From: Fusobacterium perfoetens
GTDB lineage: Bacteria > Fusobacteriota > Fusobacteriia > Fusobacteriales > Fusobacteriaceae
DNA: 53,085 nt
Assembly: GCF_021531475.1 (NCBI RefSeq)
Contig: NZ_JADYTX010000011.1
Coordinates: 1-53,085 of the forward strand
Reading direction: 5' to 3'
Shown here: piece after piece, positions 41,858 to 50,879 of the stretch
Position numbering within the stretch: position 1 is the stretch's first letter
Layout of the letters: the number at the start of each line of letters is the position of its first letter
The notes under the pieces: generated by a model
What the model was told of the DNA's origin: nothing
Seen by the model: only the letters and a program-made list of their open reading frames with translations
Databases searched by the model: none
Position numbers and translations under genes: made by a program

Positions 41858-44209
41858 ATGAATAAAATTATAAAAATAATAATACCTGCATTGATATTCT
41901 CTCTCACAGGTTGTGGAGGAGGGGGAGGTGGTGGCGGAGGTAGCAACGTCACAATTCGTCCGAATATTCCTAATCCACCAAGTATAGCAATTCCAAATAT
42001 AAATGACGGAAGTTACGATAATGAAAATGTGATAAATACTGATAAACCAATCTCTTGGTCAGTGTCTAAAAAAGGAGAAAAGGTTATTGGAGTTTCTGGG
42101 AAAAATATTGATATTTCAGGAGAGATAAAAATAACAGATATAGGAGCTAAAAATATAGAGATAAATAGTCTAAATAATTATTCTTTTGGAATTTTCTCAG
42201 AAAATGGAAATGTAAATAATAAAGCAGAGGTAATTTTATCAGGAGATAAAACTAATGGAATTTTTGGTAAAGATTCAGACATTACAAATAATTTAGAGAT
42301 AAAATCAGAAAAAATAGAAGTAACAAAAATGGAAAAAATAGACCCAAATGAAGTAATAGGGATTTTTTCAACAGGAAGTAGTGGAATAGTCCGTAATAAT
42401 GGAAGTATAAATCTATCATCAAATAATAAATCTATTGGAATGTATTTAGATAGTTCTTTGGGAGTAAATAATAAAACAATCAATGTAACTTCTAATAATC
42501 TTGCAATAGGTATGTTTGTTGTTGGAAAAAATGGAAGTGCTATTAATAATAATAAGATAAATGTTGATAGCAAAAAAAATGGTTATGGAATGGTAGCAGG
42601 ATATGGAGCAACAGCAAAAAATAATGGAACTATCAATATTAAAAATAAAGGTTATGGAATGTATGCTTTTTCAGGAGGATATGCTTTAAATGGAGAGGGA
42701 GCAGTGATAAATCTATCTTCAGTAGCTGATGGAGCAATGTTAGCTGATGGAAATGGTTCAATAGTAGAAAATAGAGGAACTATCAATATAGATAAAGATA
42801 ATACTATTATAAAAAAAGGCGAAGAATTAAAAGCTATAAATGGCGGAAGAATAATTAATAAAGGTGTTATCAATAAAAATGGAGATCTATTTTTATCTAT
42901 GGATAGAGGATTTTACCAAATAGGAACATCAGAAAATGGAAGTTATGGAAAAATAAAAAGTAAAAATCTAAGTATAGATGGAAATTTAGAAATAGATTCT
43001 ACTATAACTAAAGGAAGTTATAAAGAGGAATATCTATTAGAAGATGTTTTTGAAGCAGAAAAATTAACCTTAGATAAAAATACAAATGTCTTGTCGAATT
43101 CTATTTTATATGATGCTTTATTAGAGAAAAATTCCTTTGGAAATATAGATGGAAAGTTAGTAAAAAATGGCAAAGAGTTAAAAGATTTTGTCAAAGATGA
43201 TTTAGATCCAACTGCTAATATTTTTAATAAATATTATAATGAAGAAGATTACTTAGCTTTAGATGAGGCATCTAAAAATATTTTAGATAGAATAGATTTA
43301 TCAAATGACAAGGGATTGGAAAAAAGTTTAGAGGAGTTAACGCCTAGAATTTATGGAAATATCCAAAAGGAGATTTTGGATATAAATAGTTTATTTGAAG
43401 AAAATAGAATTAATTCTCTTGAAAATATTGGAAATAAAGAGAATAATTTTGTGTTGCTAGAAAATTATCAAAAAGTTGAGCCAGATAGAAATATTTTAGG
43501 TTATAAAAATTTAACTTCAGGATTTTTAGGGACAAAATCTCTGAGAAAAGATAATTATCTATCAGTAGGATATGGATATTCAAACATTGATTATGATAAT
43601 GATGATGATTCTAAAATCCATTCTATTAATGTAGGAATAGATAAAATTATAGAAGAAAATGATACTATATTTAAAGTTGGGTTTGGGGGATTATATAACT
43701 ATCATAAAAATACTAGAAAGTATGGAAGTCAAGAGATTAAATCTAAATTTGATTCTTATGGAATAAATTCTTATTTTGAAGTTTCTAAAATTTTTAAAAA
43801 TAAAAATATAGATTTTGTGCCTTTTGTAGGAGCTAGTTTAGGATATTATTCTTCTGAAAGTTTTGATGAAAATATAAATAATTTTATATTAGATATAGAA
43901 AAACAAGATTTTATATCTTGTGAACCTAGATTAGGTGTTGAAATTAGAAAGAGTATAAAGGATTTAGAAATTTTCTCTAAATTATCATACTCTTATGAAT
44001 TGGGAAATATGGATAAAAATTTAGATTATACCTATAGAAATTTAAATGAGAGAAATAAGATAGAAAACTTAGAAGAAAAAGATAGTTTAGATTTTAAGAT
44101 AGGTAGTAAATATTCCAATGAAAATATATGGGTATCTACTAATCTAGGGAAAGATTTTGGAGAAAATGATAATAGATATGTAGAGTTTAACTTTGGATAT
44201 AGATTTTAA
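41858..44209 (+). CDS. autotransporter with lipoprotein signal and poly-Gly linker
   Basis: A 783-residue autotransporter. The N-terminus IIPALIFSLTGC is a lipoprotein signal with lipobox LTGC, so Cys19 should be lipidated. Nine glycines follow at once. The passenger (about 60-380) has beta-helix-like repeats (VRNNGSINLSSNNKSIGM, INNNKINVDSKKNGYGMV, AKNNGTINIKNKGYGM). The C-terminal barrel, from about residue 520, ends VEFNFGYRF. A lipidated N-terminus on a type V passenger is known for a few proteins such as NalP and could hold the passenger at the cell surface. AGGAGG precedes the ATG. It forms a pair with the preceding gene. Confidence 0.88.
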   Translation: MNKIIKIIIPALIFSLTGCGGGGGGGGGSNVTIRPNIPNPPSIAIPNINDGSYDNENVINTDKPISWSVSKKGEKVIGVSGKNIDISGEIKITDIGAKNIEINSLNNYSFGIFSENGNVNNKAEVILSGDKTNGIFGKDSDITNNLEIKSEKIEVTKMEKIDPNEVIGIFSTGSSGIVRNNGSINLSSNNKSIGMYLDSSLGVNNKTINVTSNNLAIGMFVVGKNGSAINNNKINVDSKKNGYGMVAGYGATAKNNGTINIKNKGYGMYAFSGGYALNGEGAVINLSSVADGAMLADGNGSIVENRGTINIDKDNTIIKKGEELKAINGGRIINKGVINKNGDLFLSMDRGFYQIGTSENGSYGKIKSKNLSIDGNLEIDSTITKGSYKEEYLLEDVFEAEKLTLDKNTNVLSNSILYDALLEKNSFGNIDGKLVKNGKELKDFVKDDLDPTANIFNKYYNEEDYLALDEASKNILDRIDLSNDKGLEKSLEELTPRIYGNIQKEILDINSLFEENRINSLENIGNKENNFVLLENYQKVEPDRNILGYKNLTSGFLGTKSLRKDNYLSVGYGYSNIDYDNDDDSKIHSINVGIDKIIEENDTIFKVGFGGLYNYHKNTRKYGSQEIKSKFDSYGINSYFEVSKIFKNKNIDFVPFVGASLGYYSSESFDENINNFILDIEKQDFISCEPRLGVEIRKSIKDLEIFSKLSYSYELGNMDKNLDYTYRNLNERNKIENLEEKDSLDFKIGSKYSNENIWVSTNLGKDFGENDNRYVEFNFGYRF

Positions 44210-44267
44210 CTAGAATATTAAATAAATTTGAAAGGGTCAAATTGCCCCCTAAAAAATATAAAAAGCA

Positions 44268-44296
44268 TTGAAATTCCAAGGATAAAATGGTATAAT
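44268..44296 (+). promoter_or_regulatory. toxI promoter
   Basis: TTGAAA (44268-44273), 17-base spacer, perfect TATAAT (44291-44296). The transcript would start near 44303, nine bases before the first antitoxin repeat. Confidence 0.8.
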
Positions 44297-44311
44297 ATAG
44301 AAAATAAAAAG

Positions 44312-44452
44312 GCGGTGTACCCTACCAGTAAGTGGGAACTAAAAAAAGCGGTGTACCCTACCAGTAAGTGGGAGCTAAAAAAGCGGTGTACCCTACCAGC
44401 AAGTGGGAGCTAAAAAAGCGGTGTACCCTACCAGCAAGTGGGAGCTAAAAAA
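44312..44452 (+). ncRNA. toxI: type III antitoxin RNA (ToxI-like tandem repeats)
   Basis: Four direct repeats, starting at 44312, 44348, 44383 and 44418, of 36, 35, 35 and 35 bases. Each reads GCGGTGTACCCTACCAG, then TAAG or CAAG, TGGGAGCT (GGGAACT in the first) and a run of A. There are no spacers between units, unlike CRISPR. CCC and GGG within each unit can pair. In type III toxin-antitoxin systems each repeat is cut by the toxin in its A-rich part, folds into a pseudoknot and inhibits the toxin. The short frame across the repeats is an artefact. Confidence 0.88.
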
Positions 44453-44459
44453 GTTATGT

Positions 44460-44485
44460 AAAGGAGTGTTTATAAACACTCCTTT
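44460..44485 (+). terminator. terminator between ToxI repeats and toxN
   Basis: A 12-bp perfect stem AAAGGAGTGTTT / AAACACTCCTTT with a 2-base loop and only a short T-rich tail. In ToxIN loci a leaky terminator here keeps antitoxin RNA in excess over toxin mRNA. Confidence 0.85.
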
Positions 44486-44505
44486 ATTATATATGGAGGT
44501 ATATT

Positions 44506-45006
44506 TTGGATAAGAAAAAACTAAAATTTTATATAGTTACAGAAGAGTATATGTCCTATTTAAAAAAATATGATGAAAAAGTGATGGATAACAGAGGAAT
44601 AAAAAATAAAAGACCATATATAGGAGTTTTATTTGAAATTGATAGGAAAAAATATCTTGCCCCCCTTTCATCTCCTAAGCCAAAACATCTGACAATGAAA
44701 AATAGTTTAGATTTTGTAAAAATAAACCAAGGAGAATTTGGAGTTATAAACCTTAATAATATGTTCCCTGTCATTGAAGAGGTAATCATAGAAAAAAATA
44801 TTAATTTGGAAGAAGATAATAAATATAAAGAACTTTTGGTCAATCAACTTGATTGGTGTAATAAAATGGAGAATAGAGATAATATTTATAGAAAAGCTGA
44901 AAAATTATATAAAGAAATTTTAAATAAGAAAGAGCAGAGTAGATTTTGGAATAGATGTTGTAATTTTTCTTTACTGGAAGAAAAAGCCATAGAATTTATT
45001 CTTTAA
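44506..45006 (+). CDS. toxN: type III toxin ToxN/AbiQ-family endoribonuclease
   Basis: A 166-residue endoribonuclease of the ToxN/AbiQ family, which halts growth or aborts phage infection when freed from its RNA antitoxin. Family features are LKFYIVTEEYMSYLKKYDEKV at the start (quoted only in part as the KFY...YL...D pattern), RPYIGVLFEI, the central APLSSPKPKH with Ser55, Ser56 and Lys58, the NQLDWCN segment and the RCCNFSLLE ending. The start is TTG 44506 with GGAGG six bases upstream; a weak start would keep toxin low. It directly follows the RNA repeats and terminator, the standard type III order. Confidence 0.9.
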   Translation: MDKKKLKFYIVTEEYMSYLKKYDEKVMDNRGIKNKRPYIGVLFEIDRKKYLAPLSSPKPKHLTMKNSLDFVKINQGEFGVINLNNMFPVIEEVIIEKNINLEEDNKYKELLVNQLDWCNKMENRDNIYRKAEKLYKEILNKKEQSRFWNRCCNFSLLEEKAIEFIL

Positions 45007-45030
45007 AAAAAAGTAAAAAGTTGAGATAAA

Positions 45031-45065
45031 AAGAGCTGTGGCATTAATATTTGCAACAGCTCTTT
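45031..45065. terminator. bidirectional terminator between toxN and pepT-like gene
   Basis: AAGAGCTGT-GGCA pairs with TTGC-ACAGCTCTT around an AT loop, with A and T runs outside, serving the convergent genes. Confidence 0.85.
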
Positions 45066-45075
45066 TAAAGTTATA

Positions 45076-46182
45076 TTATTTTCTGATTAATTCTACAAGA
45101 AGTTTAGTAGTATTTACTAAGTTATCAATAGTGATTTGTTCGTTAACTGTGTGAACTTTATCCATTCCACAACCAAGGTTAACAGCTAAAACTCCTTTTT
45201 CAACCATATTGTTAACGTCACTTCCTCCTCCACTTACAGCAAGTTCTGGAGTAAGACCAGCAGCTACGCAAGCAGCTTTTAAGTCTTTTATGAAAGCGTC
45301 GTCTTCTGTGTATTTATATCCAGAATAAGAGTGAGTTAATTCTCCCTCGAATGTTCCACCGAATTTTTCACAAGCATCTTGGATACATTTCATCATATGT
45401 TCTCCTTGAGCTTTTAATTTAGCATTATCTCTACTACGAGCTTCTCCAAATATAGTAACTTTTTCAGGAACAATATTAGTAGCATAGTTAGCTGTGATAG
45501 TTCCGATGTTTGCAGTAGTTTCTTCATCAATACGAAGAAGTTTCATATTAGAAATAGCGTGAGCAGCTATTTGAATAGCACTGATACCTTTTTCAGGAGC
45601 AACACCAGCGTGAGCACCTTTTCCGATGAAAGTTCCAGTTAATTTTAATTGTCCTGGAGCAGCAGATATTATTTTTCCAGCATCTCCACCACTGTCAAGA
45701 ACAACTCCTTTTTTAGCAGTTATTCTAGAGTAGTCAAGATTTTGAGAACCTTTTAATCCTATCTCTTCAGCTATTGTGAATACAGCCTCGATAGGTGGGT
45801 GGTTGATACCATTTTCTTTAGCATAACGTAAAGCCTCAAGTATACAAACTATTCCAGATTTATCATCAGAACCAAGAACTGTAGTTCCGTCAGTTTTTAT
45901 TATATTTCCCTCAATGATAGGTTTAATTCCTTTTCCTGGTTTTACAGTATCCATATGAGCTGACATAAGGATTGGTTCTAAGCTAGAATCTCCAGCAAGT
46001 TTACAATATAGGTTTCCAACATTTCCACCGATTATTTCCCCAGCATTATCAAAAGATACACAAGCTCCAAGAGCTTTAAAATCTTCAGCTACTTTTAGGG
46101 CGAAATCTTTTTCTTCTAAACTTTCACTGTCTATTTGTACATAAGTTAGAAAAGTATTTACAAGTCTTTCTTGATTTATCAT
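45076..46182 (-). CDS. M20-family peptidase, PepT-like
   Basis: A 368-residue cytosolic zinc aminopeptidase of the PepT-like M20 group. Metal and catalytic residues are visible in SAHMDTV (His, Asp), VLGSDDKSG (bridging Asp), TIAEEIGLKGS (general-base Glu and ligand Glu), VLDSGGDAG and the final DKVHTVNEQ His. A dimerisation domain (GAHAGVAPEKGISAI) sits in the middle. Likely trims di- or tripeptides for amino acid supply. A ribosome site AAGGAG precedes the ATG. It is transcribed alone toward toxN. Confidence 0.9.
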   Translation of the reverse strand: MINQERLVNTFLTYVQIDSESLEEKDFALKVAEDFKALGACVSFDNAGEIIGGNVGNLYCKLAGDSSLEPILMSAHMDTVKPGKGIKPIIEGNIIKTDGTTVLGSDDKSGIVCILEALRYAKENGINHPPIEAVFTIAEEIGLKGSQNLDYSRITAKKGVVLDSGGDAGKIISAAPGQLKLTGTFIGKGAHAGVAPEKGISAIQIAAHAISNMKLLRIDEETTANIGTITANYATNIVPEKVTIFGEARSRDNAKLKAQGEHMMKCIQDACEKFGGTFEGELTHSYSGYKYTEDDAFIKDLKAACVAAGLTPELAVSGGGSDVNNMVEKGVLAVNLGCGMDKVHTVNEQITIDNLVNTTKLLVELIRK

Positions 46183-46293
46183 CAGATCACTCCTTTTTAT
46201 TAGTTTATACCAACTATATTATATTATAAAATGTTAATAAAATAAAGTATTTTTTGAAAAAAATGTATTAATATTAATCAAAAAACTAAAAAA

Positions 46294-46800
46294 TTATTGA
46301 ACTGTTGCTGTAAAATTAGCTAAAATTTTCTCCCATAACCCTTGGTCTTTAAGGATTTTTTCTAAGATTTCACGAACAGCTCCATTGCCTCCAGCCTTAG
46401 AAGATACAAAGTCAGAGATTTCTATAATCTCAGCTACAGAATCACTTGGACAAGCTGAAAATCCACAAAGTTTCATTGGTTTTAAATCTATTAAATCATC
46501 ACCTATATAGGCAGTCTCTTCATAGGTTATACTGTATTTTTCAAGGATTTTTTCCAAATCTTTTATCTTGTCACGACTTCCTTGGACAATATCAGTGATA
46601 CCAAGTTCTGTCCCTCTTCTTTCTACTATCTTAGAAGTTTTACCAGTGATTATAGCAAATTTTATCCCAGCTTTTATACTTTGAGAGATAGCAAGACCGT
46701 CTTTTACATCAAAGGCTTTCATCTCATTCCCAAAGTTATCAATATATAGTTTTCCGTCAGTTAAAGTTCCGTCTACATCAAGAACTACTAATTTTATCAT
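46294..46800 (-). CDS. kdsC: 3-deoxy-D-manno-octulosonate-8-phosphate phosphatase
   Basis: A 168-residue HAD-family phosphatase that removes phosphate from Kdo-8-P on the way to the Kdo of lipopolysaccharide. Motifs: VLDVDGTLTDG (nucleophile Asp), KAFDVKDG, ITGKTSKIVERRGTELGI, the Lys in RDKIKDLEKI, YIGDDLIDLKPM and AGGNGAVREILE, a block typical of KdsC tetramers. GGGAGG lies before the ATG. Divergent from ftsW. Other Kdo genes are not in the window. Confidence 0.93.
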   Translation of the reverse strand: MIKLVVLDVDGTLTDGKLYIDNFGNEMKAFDVKDGLAISQSIKAGIKFAIITGKTSKIVERRGTELGITDIVQGSRDKIKDLEKILEKYSITYEETAYIGDDLIDLKPMKLCGFSACPSDSVAEIIEISDFVSSKAGGNGAVREILEKILKDQGLWEKILANFTATVQ

Positions 46801-46836
46801 AATGACCTCCCTAGTTTTAAATCTATTTTATTATAC

Positions 46837-46899
46837 CATATTTTTTAAGGTAAAATTTATTAAAGTTTTATTACTAAAAAGTGAGATTTGTGGTATAAT
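46837..46899. promoter_or_regulatory. divergent extended -10 promoters for kdsC and ftsW
   Basis: Facing ftsW, TGGTATAAT ends at 46899 with TTACTA 17 bases upstream (46871-46876). Facing kdsC on the minus strand, another TGGTATAAT lies near 46831-46840. Both have the TG extension, which can make up for weak -35 boxes. The left boundary is approximate. Confidence 0.5.
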
Positions 46900-46930
46900 T
46901 AATATTATTTAAAAAATAAAAGGTGAATCA

Positions 46931-48154
46931 GTGAAAGTAGAAAATAATAGTATTTATTATGAAAAAAATCAAGTTGATAAAGAACTTAATTTGGAAAGAT
47001 TGACTGTTGAGATAAAATCAAAAAGAAGATATATATTTTTCTTGGTTGGAACTTTGATGGTTATATCTTTGATTAATCTGTATAGTGTATCTGATTATGA
47101 GGGAAAACTTTTTAGTCTTCCAATGACTCTGCTTTTTATGTTTGTTGGGTCTACTGTTGGTTTTTTTGTAAGTACACTAGATTATCGAAAGTTTAATAAA
47201 AATCTGTTTTTTAGATTTATATATTTTGGCTCTCTAGGTCTTTTGGCTTTTATGGTAATAGCTGGAAGATTTTTTAATGGGCTAGGGATAGTTCGTGAGA
47301 TAAATGGTGCTTACGGTTGGATAAGAATTGGAGGATTAGGGATACAGCCAGCTGAGATATTAAAACTTGCTTTTATAATTCTTCTCGCTATGGTTTTAGC
47401 CAAAGGGGAAACTTTAAAAGAAGGTGTTTGGGTAAGAATAAGAAATAGCTCTGTTGTGTTAGTTCCATTTATACTTCTTATTATTTTTCAAAATGACTTA
47501 GGGACAGCAATACATTATATGGCTATCTATATGATTTTGCTTTTCTTTACAAATATAAAATTAAAAGTGGTATTCTCTGTCATTGGAGGTTTTGGAGCTT
47601 TAGGTTTTGGACTTCTTACTTTTATTTATAAGTATGGAGAAAAGATTGGCGGAGGATATAAAGCAAGAAGAATAATAATGTATGTTGACGGAATAATAAA
47701 CGACGGATATACAGGAAATATCGATATAGGTTATCAAGTGGCACAATCACTTTTGGCTTTTGGAAACGGTGGACTTTTTGGAGTGGGATATGGTAACGGA
47801 GTACAAAAGTTTAGCTACTTACCAGAGATTCATACAGACTTTATAATGGCGTTATTTGGAGAGGAGTTTGGACTTTTTGGAGTTATGCTTATTGTGGCTA
47901 TGTATCTTATTCTTTATAATATATCAATGAATATAGCTATGACTTCAAAGGATTATTTTGGAAAATATCTAGTAGTAGGTGTAGCAGGAATGATAATAAC
48001 ACAAGTCCTTATAAATCTTTTTGTAGCAGTGGGACTTTTACCAGTTTTTGGAATACCTATGCCACTTTTTAGTTATGGGGGTAGTTCGATAATAACTATA
48101 CTAACTGGAATCGGAATAGTACTGAGTGTAAATAATTATACAGCCTCTAAATAA
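46931..48154 (+). CDS. ftsW: SEDS-family peptidoglycan polymerase FtsW/RodA
   Basis: A 407-residue integral membrane protein of the SEDS family, which polymerises peptidoglycan with a partner transpeptidase. After about 45 cytosolic residues come about ten membrane segments. Signature blocks are AYGWIRIGGLGIQPAE, FQNDLGTA (catalytic Asp loop), YQVAQSLLAFGNGGLFGVGYGNG, LPEIHTDFIMALFGEEFG and GLLPVFGIPMPLFSYGGSS. The PEIHTDFI/GxxPxTGxPLPFxSYGG-like ending favours FtsW over RodA but does not prove it. GTG start with AAAGGTGA upstream. Confidence 0.88.
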   Translation: MKVENNSIYYEKNQVDKELNLERLTVEIKSKRRYIFFLVGTLMVISLINLYSVSDYEGKLFSLPMTLLFMFVGSTVGFFVSTLDYRKFNKNLFFRFIYFGSLGLLAFMVIAGRFFNGLGIVREINGAYGWIRIGGLGIQPAEILKLAFIILLAMVLAKGETLKEGVWVRIRNSSVVLVPFILLIIFQNDLGTAIHYMAIYMILLFFTNIKLKVVFSVIGGFGALGFGLLTFIYKYGEKIGGGYKARRIIMYVDGIINDGYTGNIDIGYQVAQSLLAFGNGGLFGVGYGNGVQKFSYLPEIHTDFIMALFGEEFGLFGVMLIVAMYLILYNISMNIAMTSKDYFGKYLVVGVAGMIITQVLINLFVAVGLLPVFGIPMPLFSYGGSSIITILTGIGIVLSVNNYTASK

Positions 48155-48183
48155 TTGACAAAAGTGAAAATAAACTGTATAAT
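48155..48183 (+). promoter_or_regulatory. promoter of the DUF896-asnS unit
   Basis: TTGACA (48155-48160) directly after the ftsW stop, 17-base spacer, TATAAT (48178-48183). Both boxes are perfect. Confidence 0.88.
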
Positions 48184-48214
48184 TATTTCATTGAGATTGG
48201 AGGAAAAATAGAAA

Positions 48215-48403
48215 ATGGAAATGAAAGATATAATAACAAAAGTAAATTATTTTTCAAAGCTTTCTAAAGAGAGAGAACTTACAGTGGAAGAGAAAGCAGA
48301 GAGAGAAAAATATAGAAAACTTTATTTAGAAAAATTTAGAGCTCAAGTAAGAGGGCATTTAGATAGTATAAAAATTGTAGACAGTAAAGATAAATTAAAT
48401 TAG
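48215..48403 (+). CDS. DUF896 (YnzC-like) small protein
   Basis: A 62-residue charged helical protein reading [20 protein letters not shown] and [20 protein letters not shown], the hallmark of the DUF896/UPF0291 family (B. subtilis YnzC, YneC). Members fold as a helical hairpin; the function is unknown. Located 8 bases before asnS under the same strong promoter. GGAGG lies 11 bases before the first ATG. Confidence 0.9.
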   Translation: MEMKDIITKVNYFSKLSKERELTVEEKAEREKYRKLYLEKFRAQVRGHLDSIKIVDSKDKLN

Positions 48404-48411
48404 GGGGCAAG

Positions 48412-49800
48412 ATGAAAGTAACAGTTAGAGAACTTTACAGAAAAGAAAAAGAACTACTAGGAAAAGAGATTGAAATTTCTGGTTGGGTAAGAAAGTTAAG
48501 AGACCAAAAGAATTTCGGATTTATAGAAGTAAATGATGGTTCTTTCTTTAAAGGAATACAAGTAGTATATGGAGCAGAATTAGAAAACTTTGAAGAAATA
48601 TCTCACTTATCTATCTCTTCATCAATAAGAGTTTGTGGAGTATTTAAAGAATCTGAAGGAAAAGGACAATCATCTGAAATTGTTGCAACAAAAATAGATG
48701 TTATCCAAAAAGCAAGCTTAGATTATCCACTACAAAACAAAAGACAAACATTTGAATATTTAAGAGATATTGCACACTTAAGACCAAGAACAAATACTTT
48801 CTCAGCAGTATTTAGAGTAAGATCAGTTCTAGCTTATGCAATACATAAATTTTTCCAAGAACAAAACTTCATATATGTACATACTCCAATTATAACTTCT
48901 TCTGACTGTGAGGGAGCTGGAGAGATGTTTAGAGTTACAACTCTAGACCTTAACAAACTTCCTAAAAAAGAAGATGGAAAAGTTGATGACTCAAAAGACT
49001 TCTTTGGAAAAACAACTAGCTTAACAGTTAGTGGACAATTAAATGCTGAAACTTATTGTTCAGCATTTAGAAATATCTATACATTTGGACCAACATTCAG
49101 AGCTGAAAACTCTAATACATCAAGACACGCTGCTGAATTCTGGATGATAGAACCTGAAATCGCTTTTGCTGACTTAACAGCTAATATGGATTTAGCTGAG
49201 GCTATGGTAAAATATATCATAAAATATGTAATGGACAACTGTCCTGAAGAAATCGCTTTCTTTAACCAATTTATAGAAAAAGGTTTAATCGACAAATTAA
49301 ACAACGTATTAAACAACGAATTTGCAAGAGTAACTTATACAGAGGCAATAGATATATTACTAGCATCTGGACAAAAATTTGACTATCCTGTTAAATGGGG
49401 AATCGACTTACAAAGTGAACACGAAAGATTCTTAGCAGAAAAACACTTTGGAAAACCAGTATTCTTAGTAGACTATCCAAAAGAAATAAAAGCATTCTAT
49501 ATGAAACTTAACGAAGATGGAAAAACTGTAAGAGCTATGGACTTATTAGCACCAGGAATCGGAGAAATCATCGGAGGTTCTCAAAGAGAAGACGACGTTG
49601 AAATCCTAGAAAGAAAAATGGACGAATGTGGACTTAGCAAAGAGGATTACAAATTCTATCTTGACTTAAGAAGATTTGGAAGTTTCCCTCACTCTGGATA
49701 TGGTTTAGGATTTGAAAGAATGATGATGTACATTACAGGTATGACAAATATCCGTGACGTAATCCCATTCCCAAGAACTCCAGGTAATGCTGAATTCTAA
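48412..49800 (+). CDS. asnS: asparaginyl-tRNA synthetase
   Basis: A 462-residue class IIb synthetase. The N-terminal OB-fold anticodon domain ([23 protein letters not shown]) is followed by the catalytic core with [26 protein letters not shown] (motif 2 region, quoted by its FRAENS and RHAAEF parts) and [15 protein letters not shown] (motif 3). AENS and the absence of aspartyl-type features point to Asn. AGGGGG precedes the ATG. Co-transcribed with the DUF896 gene. Confidence 0.97.
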   Translation: MKVTVRELYRKEKELLGKEIEISGWVRKLRDQKNFGFIEVNDGSFFKGIQVVYGAELENFEEISHLSISSSIRVCGVFKESEGKGQSSEIVATKIDVIQKASLDYPLQNKRQTFEYLRDIAHLRPRTNTFSAVFRVRSVLAYAIHKFFQEQNFIYVHTPIITSSDCEGAGEMFRVTTLDLNKLPKKEDGKVDDSKDFFGKTTSLTVSGQLNAETYCSAFRNIYTFGPTFRAENSNTSRHAAEFWMIEPEIAFADLTANMDLAEAMVKYIIKYVMDNCPEEIAFFNQFIEKGLIDKLNNVLNNEFARVTYTEAIDILLASGQKFDYPVKWGIDLQSEHERFLAEKHFGKPVFLVDYPKEIKAFYMKLNEDGKTVRAMDLLAPGIGEIIGGSQREDDVEILERKMDECGLSKEDYKFYLDLRRFGSFPHSGYGLGFERMMMYITGMTNIRDVIPFPRTPGNAEF

Positions 49801-49835
49801 TAAAAATTAAAAATATTTTGAAAGGAGATAAAATT

Positions 49836-50867
49836 ATGTTAAAACTTTTGATAGCTGTTTTATATTTTTGTCTCCTTTTTTATTTATATAAAACAAGGGA
49901 CGAAGTAGCTGAAAAAAGACTAAAGAGAAAATTGGCTCGTGTAAAAGGGTATGAAGAGGTAACCTGTGTAAAGGAATATAAAAAACACGTAAAAAATTAT
50001 TCTCTTACAAAACAAGATAATAGAATGAAGATAGAAGAGAGGTTTTTAAAATCTCCCCACGTAAAAGAGAAGATGCGTTATCTTCTTATAACTCCAATAG
50101 ATGAAAGTTTGGAAAATCTCCCTGTCCTTATACTTTTCCACGGTATAAGAGATTATTCTGAGGACTGGATAACAAGGGGACATTTGCTAGAAAATTATCT
50201 TGAGCTTATTGATAAAAAAATCATAAAACCTATGATATTTGTGGTGGCTGACTCTGGTTTTGATAGACAGAGCTGGTATAGTAATTTCTATAAGGATAAT
50301 GACCATAAATATGAAAACTATATTACAGACACACTATATAATGAAGTAAAGAAAATATCTCCTAATGGAAAGATTGGTATAGCTGGATTTTCTATGGGAG
50401 GTTACGCAGCTCTAAAGATAGGACTTAAATATATAGAAAAATTTGATGTGATTGGAAGTTTTTCTGGGGCTGTAAGTATTATAAGAATGAGCCTTAATAG
50501 ACGTGTCTTAAGACTTATGAGATACTTGTATATTCCTAGATTTTTATTTAAGAAAAATCAGGATAAAATAAATTTCTTGAGAATCTTTAGCCCTTGGGGT
50601 TGGAGAATATTAAAACAAGACCCCTATACAATTATAAAAAGAATGAACCCTGAGAAGTTTGTGGGAAAATATATCTATATAAGTGTTGGGGAAGAGGATA
50701 AAGAACCATATCTTATGTTACAACAATGGACTGATATTGTTGGAAGACTAAAAAGATACAAGGTTGATTTTAAGGGATATATCTATAAAAACGAGTATCA
50801 TACTTGGGAATATATATCTAAAGATATTGGAACTTTCTTAAGATATTTTAGTGATAAAGTGAACTAA
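49836..50867 (+). CDS. membrane-anchored alpha/beta-hydrolase (esterase family)
   Basis: A 343-residue protein with an N-terminal membrane segment (LKLLIAVLYFCLLFYLY) and a putative-esterase (EstD/acetyl-esterase-like) alpha/beta-hydrolase domain from about residue 85. It has VLILFHGIRDYSEDW, the nucleophile elbow GFSMGGYAA and a late His in NEYHTWEYI; an acid residue is likely in the VGEEDKE loop. Start ATG 49836 has AAAGGAG eight bases before it; the frame runs up to a TTG at 49818 inside that context. It heads a three-gene envelope cluster, so it may remove acyl groups from a surface glycan; this is inference. Confidence 0.8.
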   Translation: MLKLLIAVLYFCLLFYLYKTRDEVAEKRLKRKLARVKGYEEVTCVKEYKKHVKNYSLTKQDNRMKIEERFLKSPHVKEKMRYLLITPIDESLENLPVLILFHGIRDYSEDWITRGHLLENYLELIDKKIIKPMIFVVADSGFDRQSWYSNFYKDNDHKYENYITDTLYNEVKKISPNGKIGIAGFSMGGYAALKIGLKYIEKFDVIGSFSGAVSIIRMSLNRRVLRLMRYLYIPRFLFKKNQDKINFLRIFSPWGWRILKQDPYTIIKRMNPEKFVGKYIYISVGEEDKEPYLMLQQWTDIVGRLKRYKVDFKGYIYKNEYHTWEYISKDIGTFLRYFSDKVN

Positions 50868-50879
50868 AAAGAGGTCAAA

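Noticed and set aside
42178-42573. 131-codon minus-strand frame
   Set aside because: Antisense to the repeat-rich autotransporter passenger; low-complexity shadow.
44228-44413. 61-codon frame over the repeats (KKAVYPTSKWEL repeated)
   Set aside because: It exists only because the repeat has a length divisible by three at one step. It has no ribosome site and starts upstream of the predicted transcript start.
44312-44452. Possible CRISPR array
   Set aside because: The repeats are directly adjacent with no unique spacers and are followed by a terminator and a ToxN-like gene, so they are type III antitoxin repeats.
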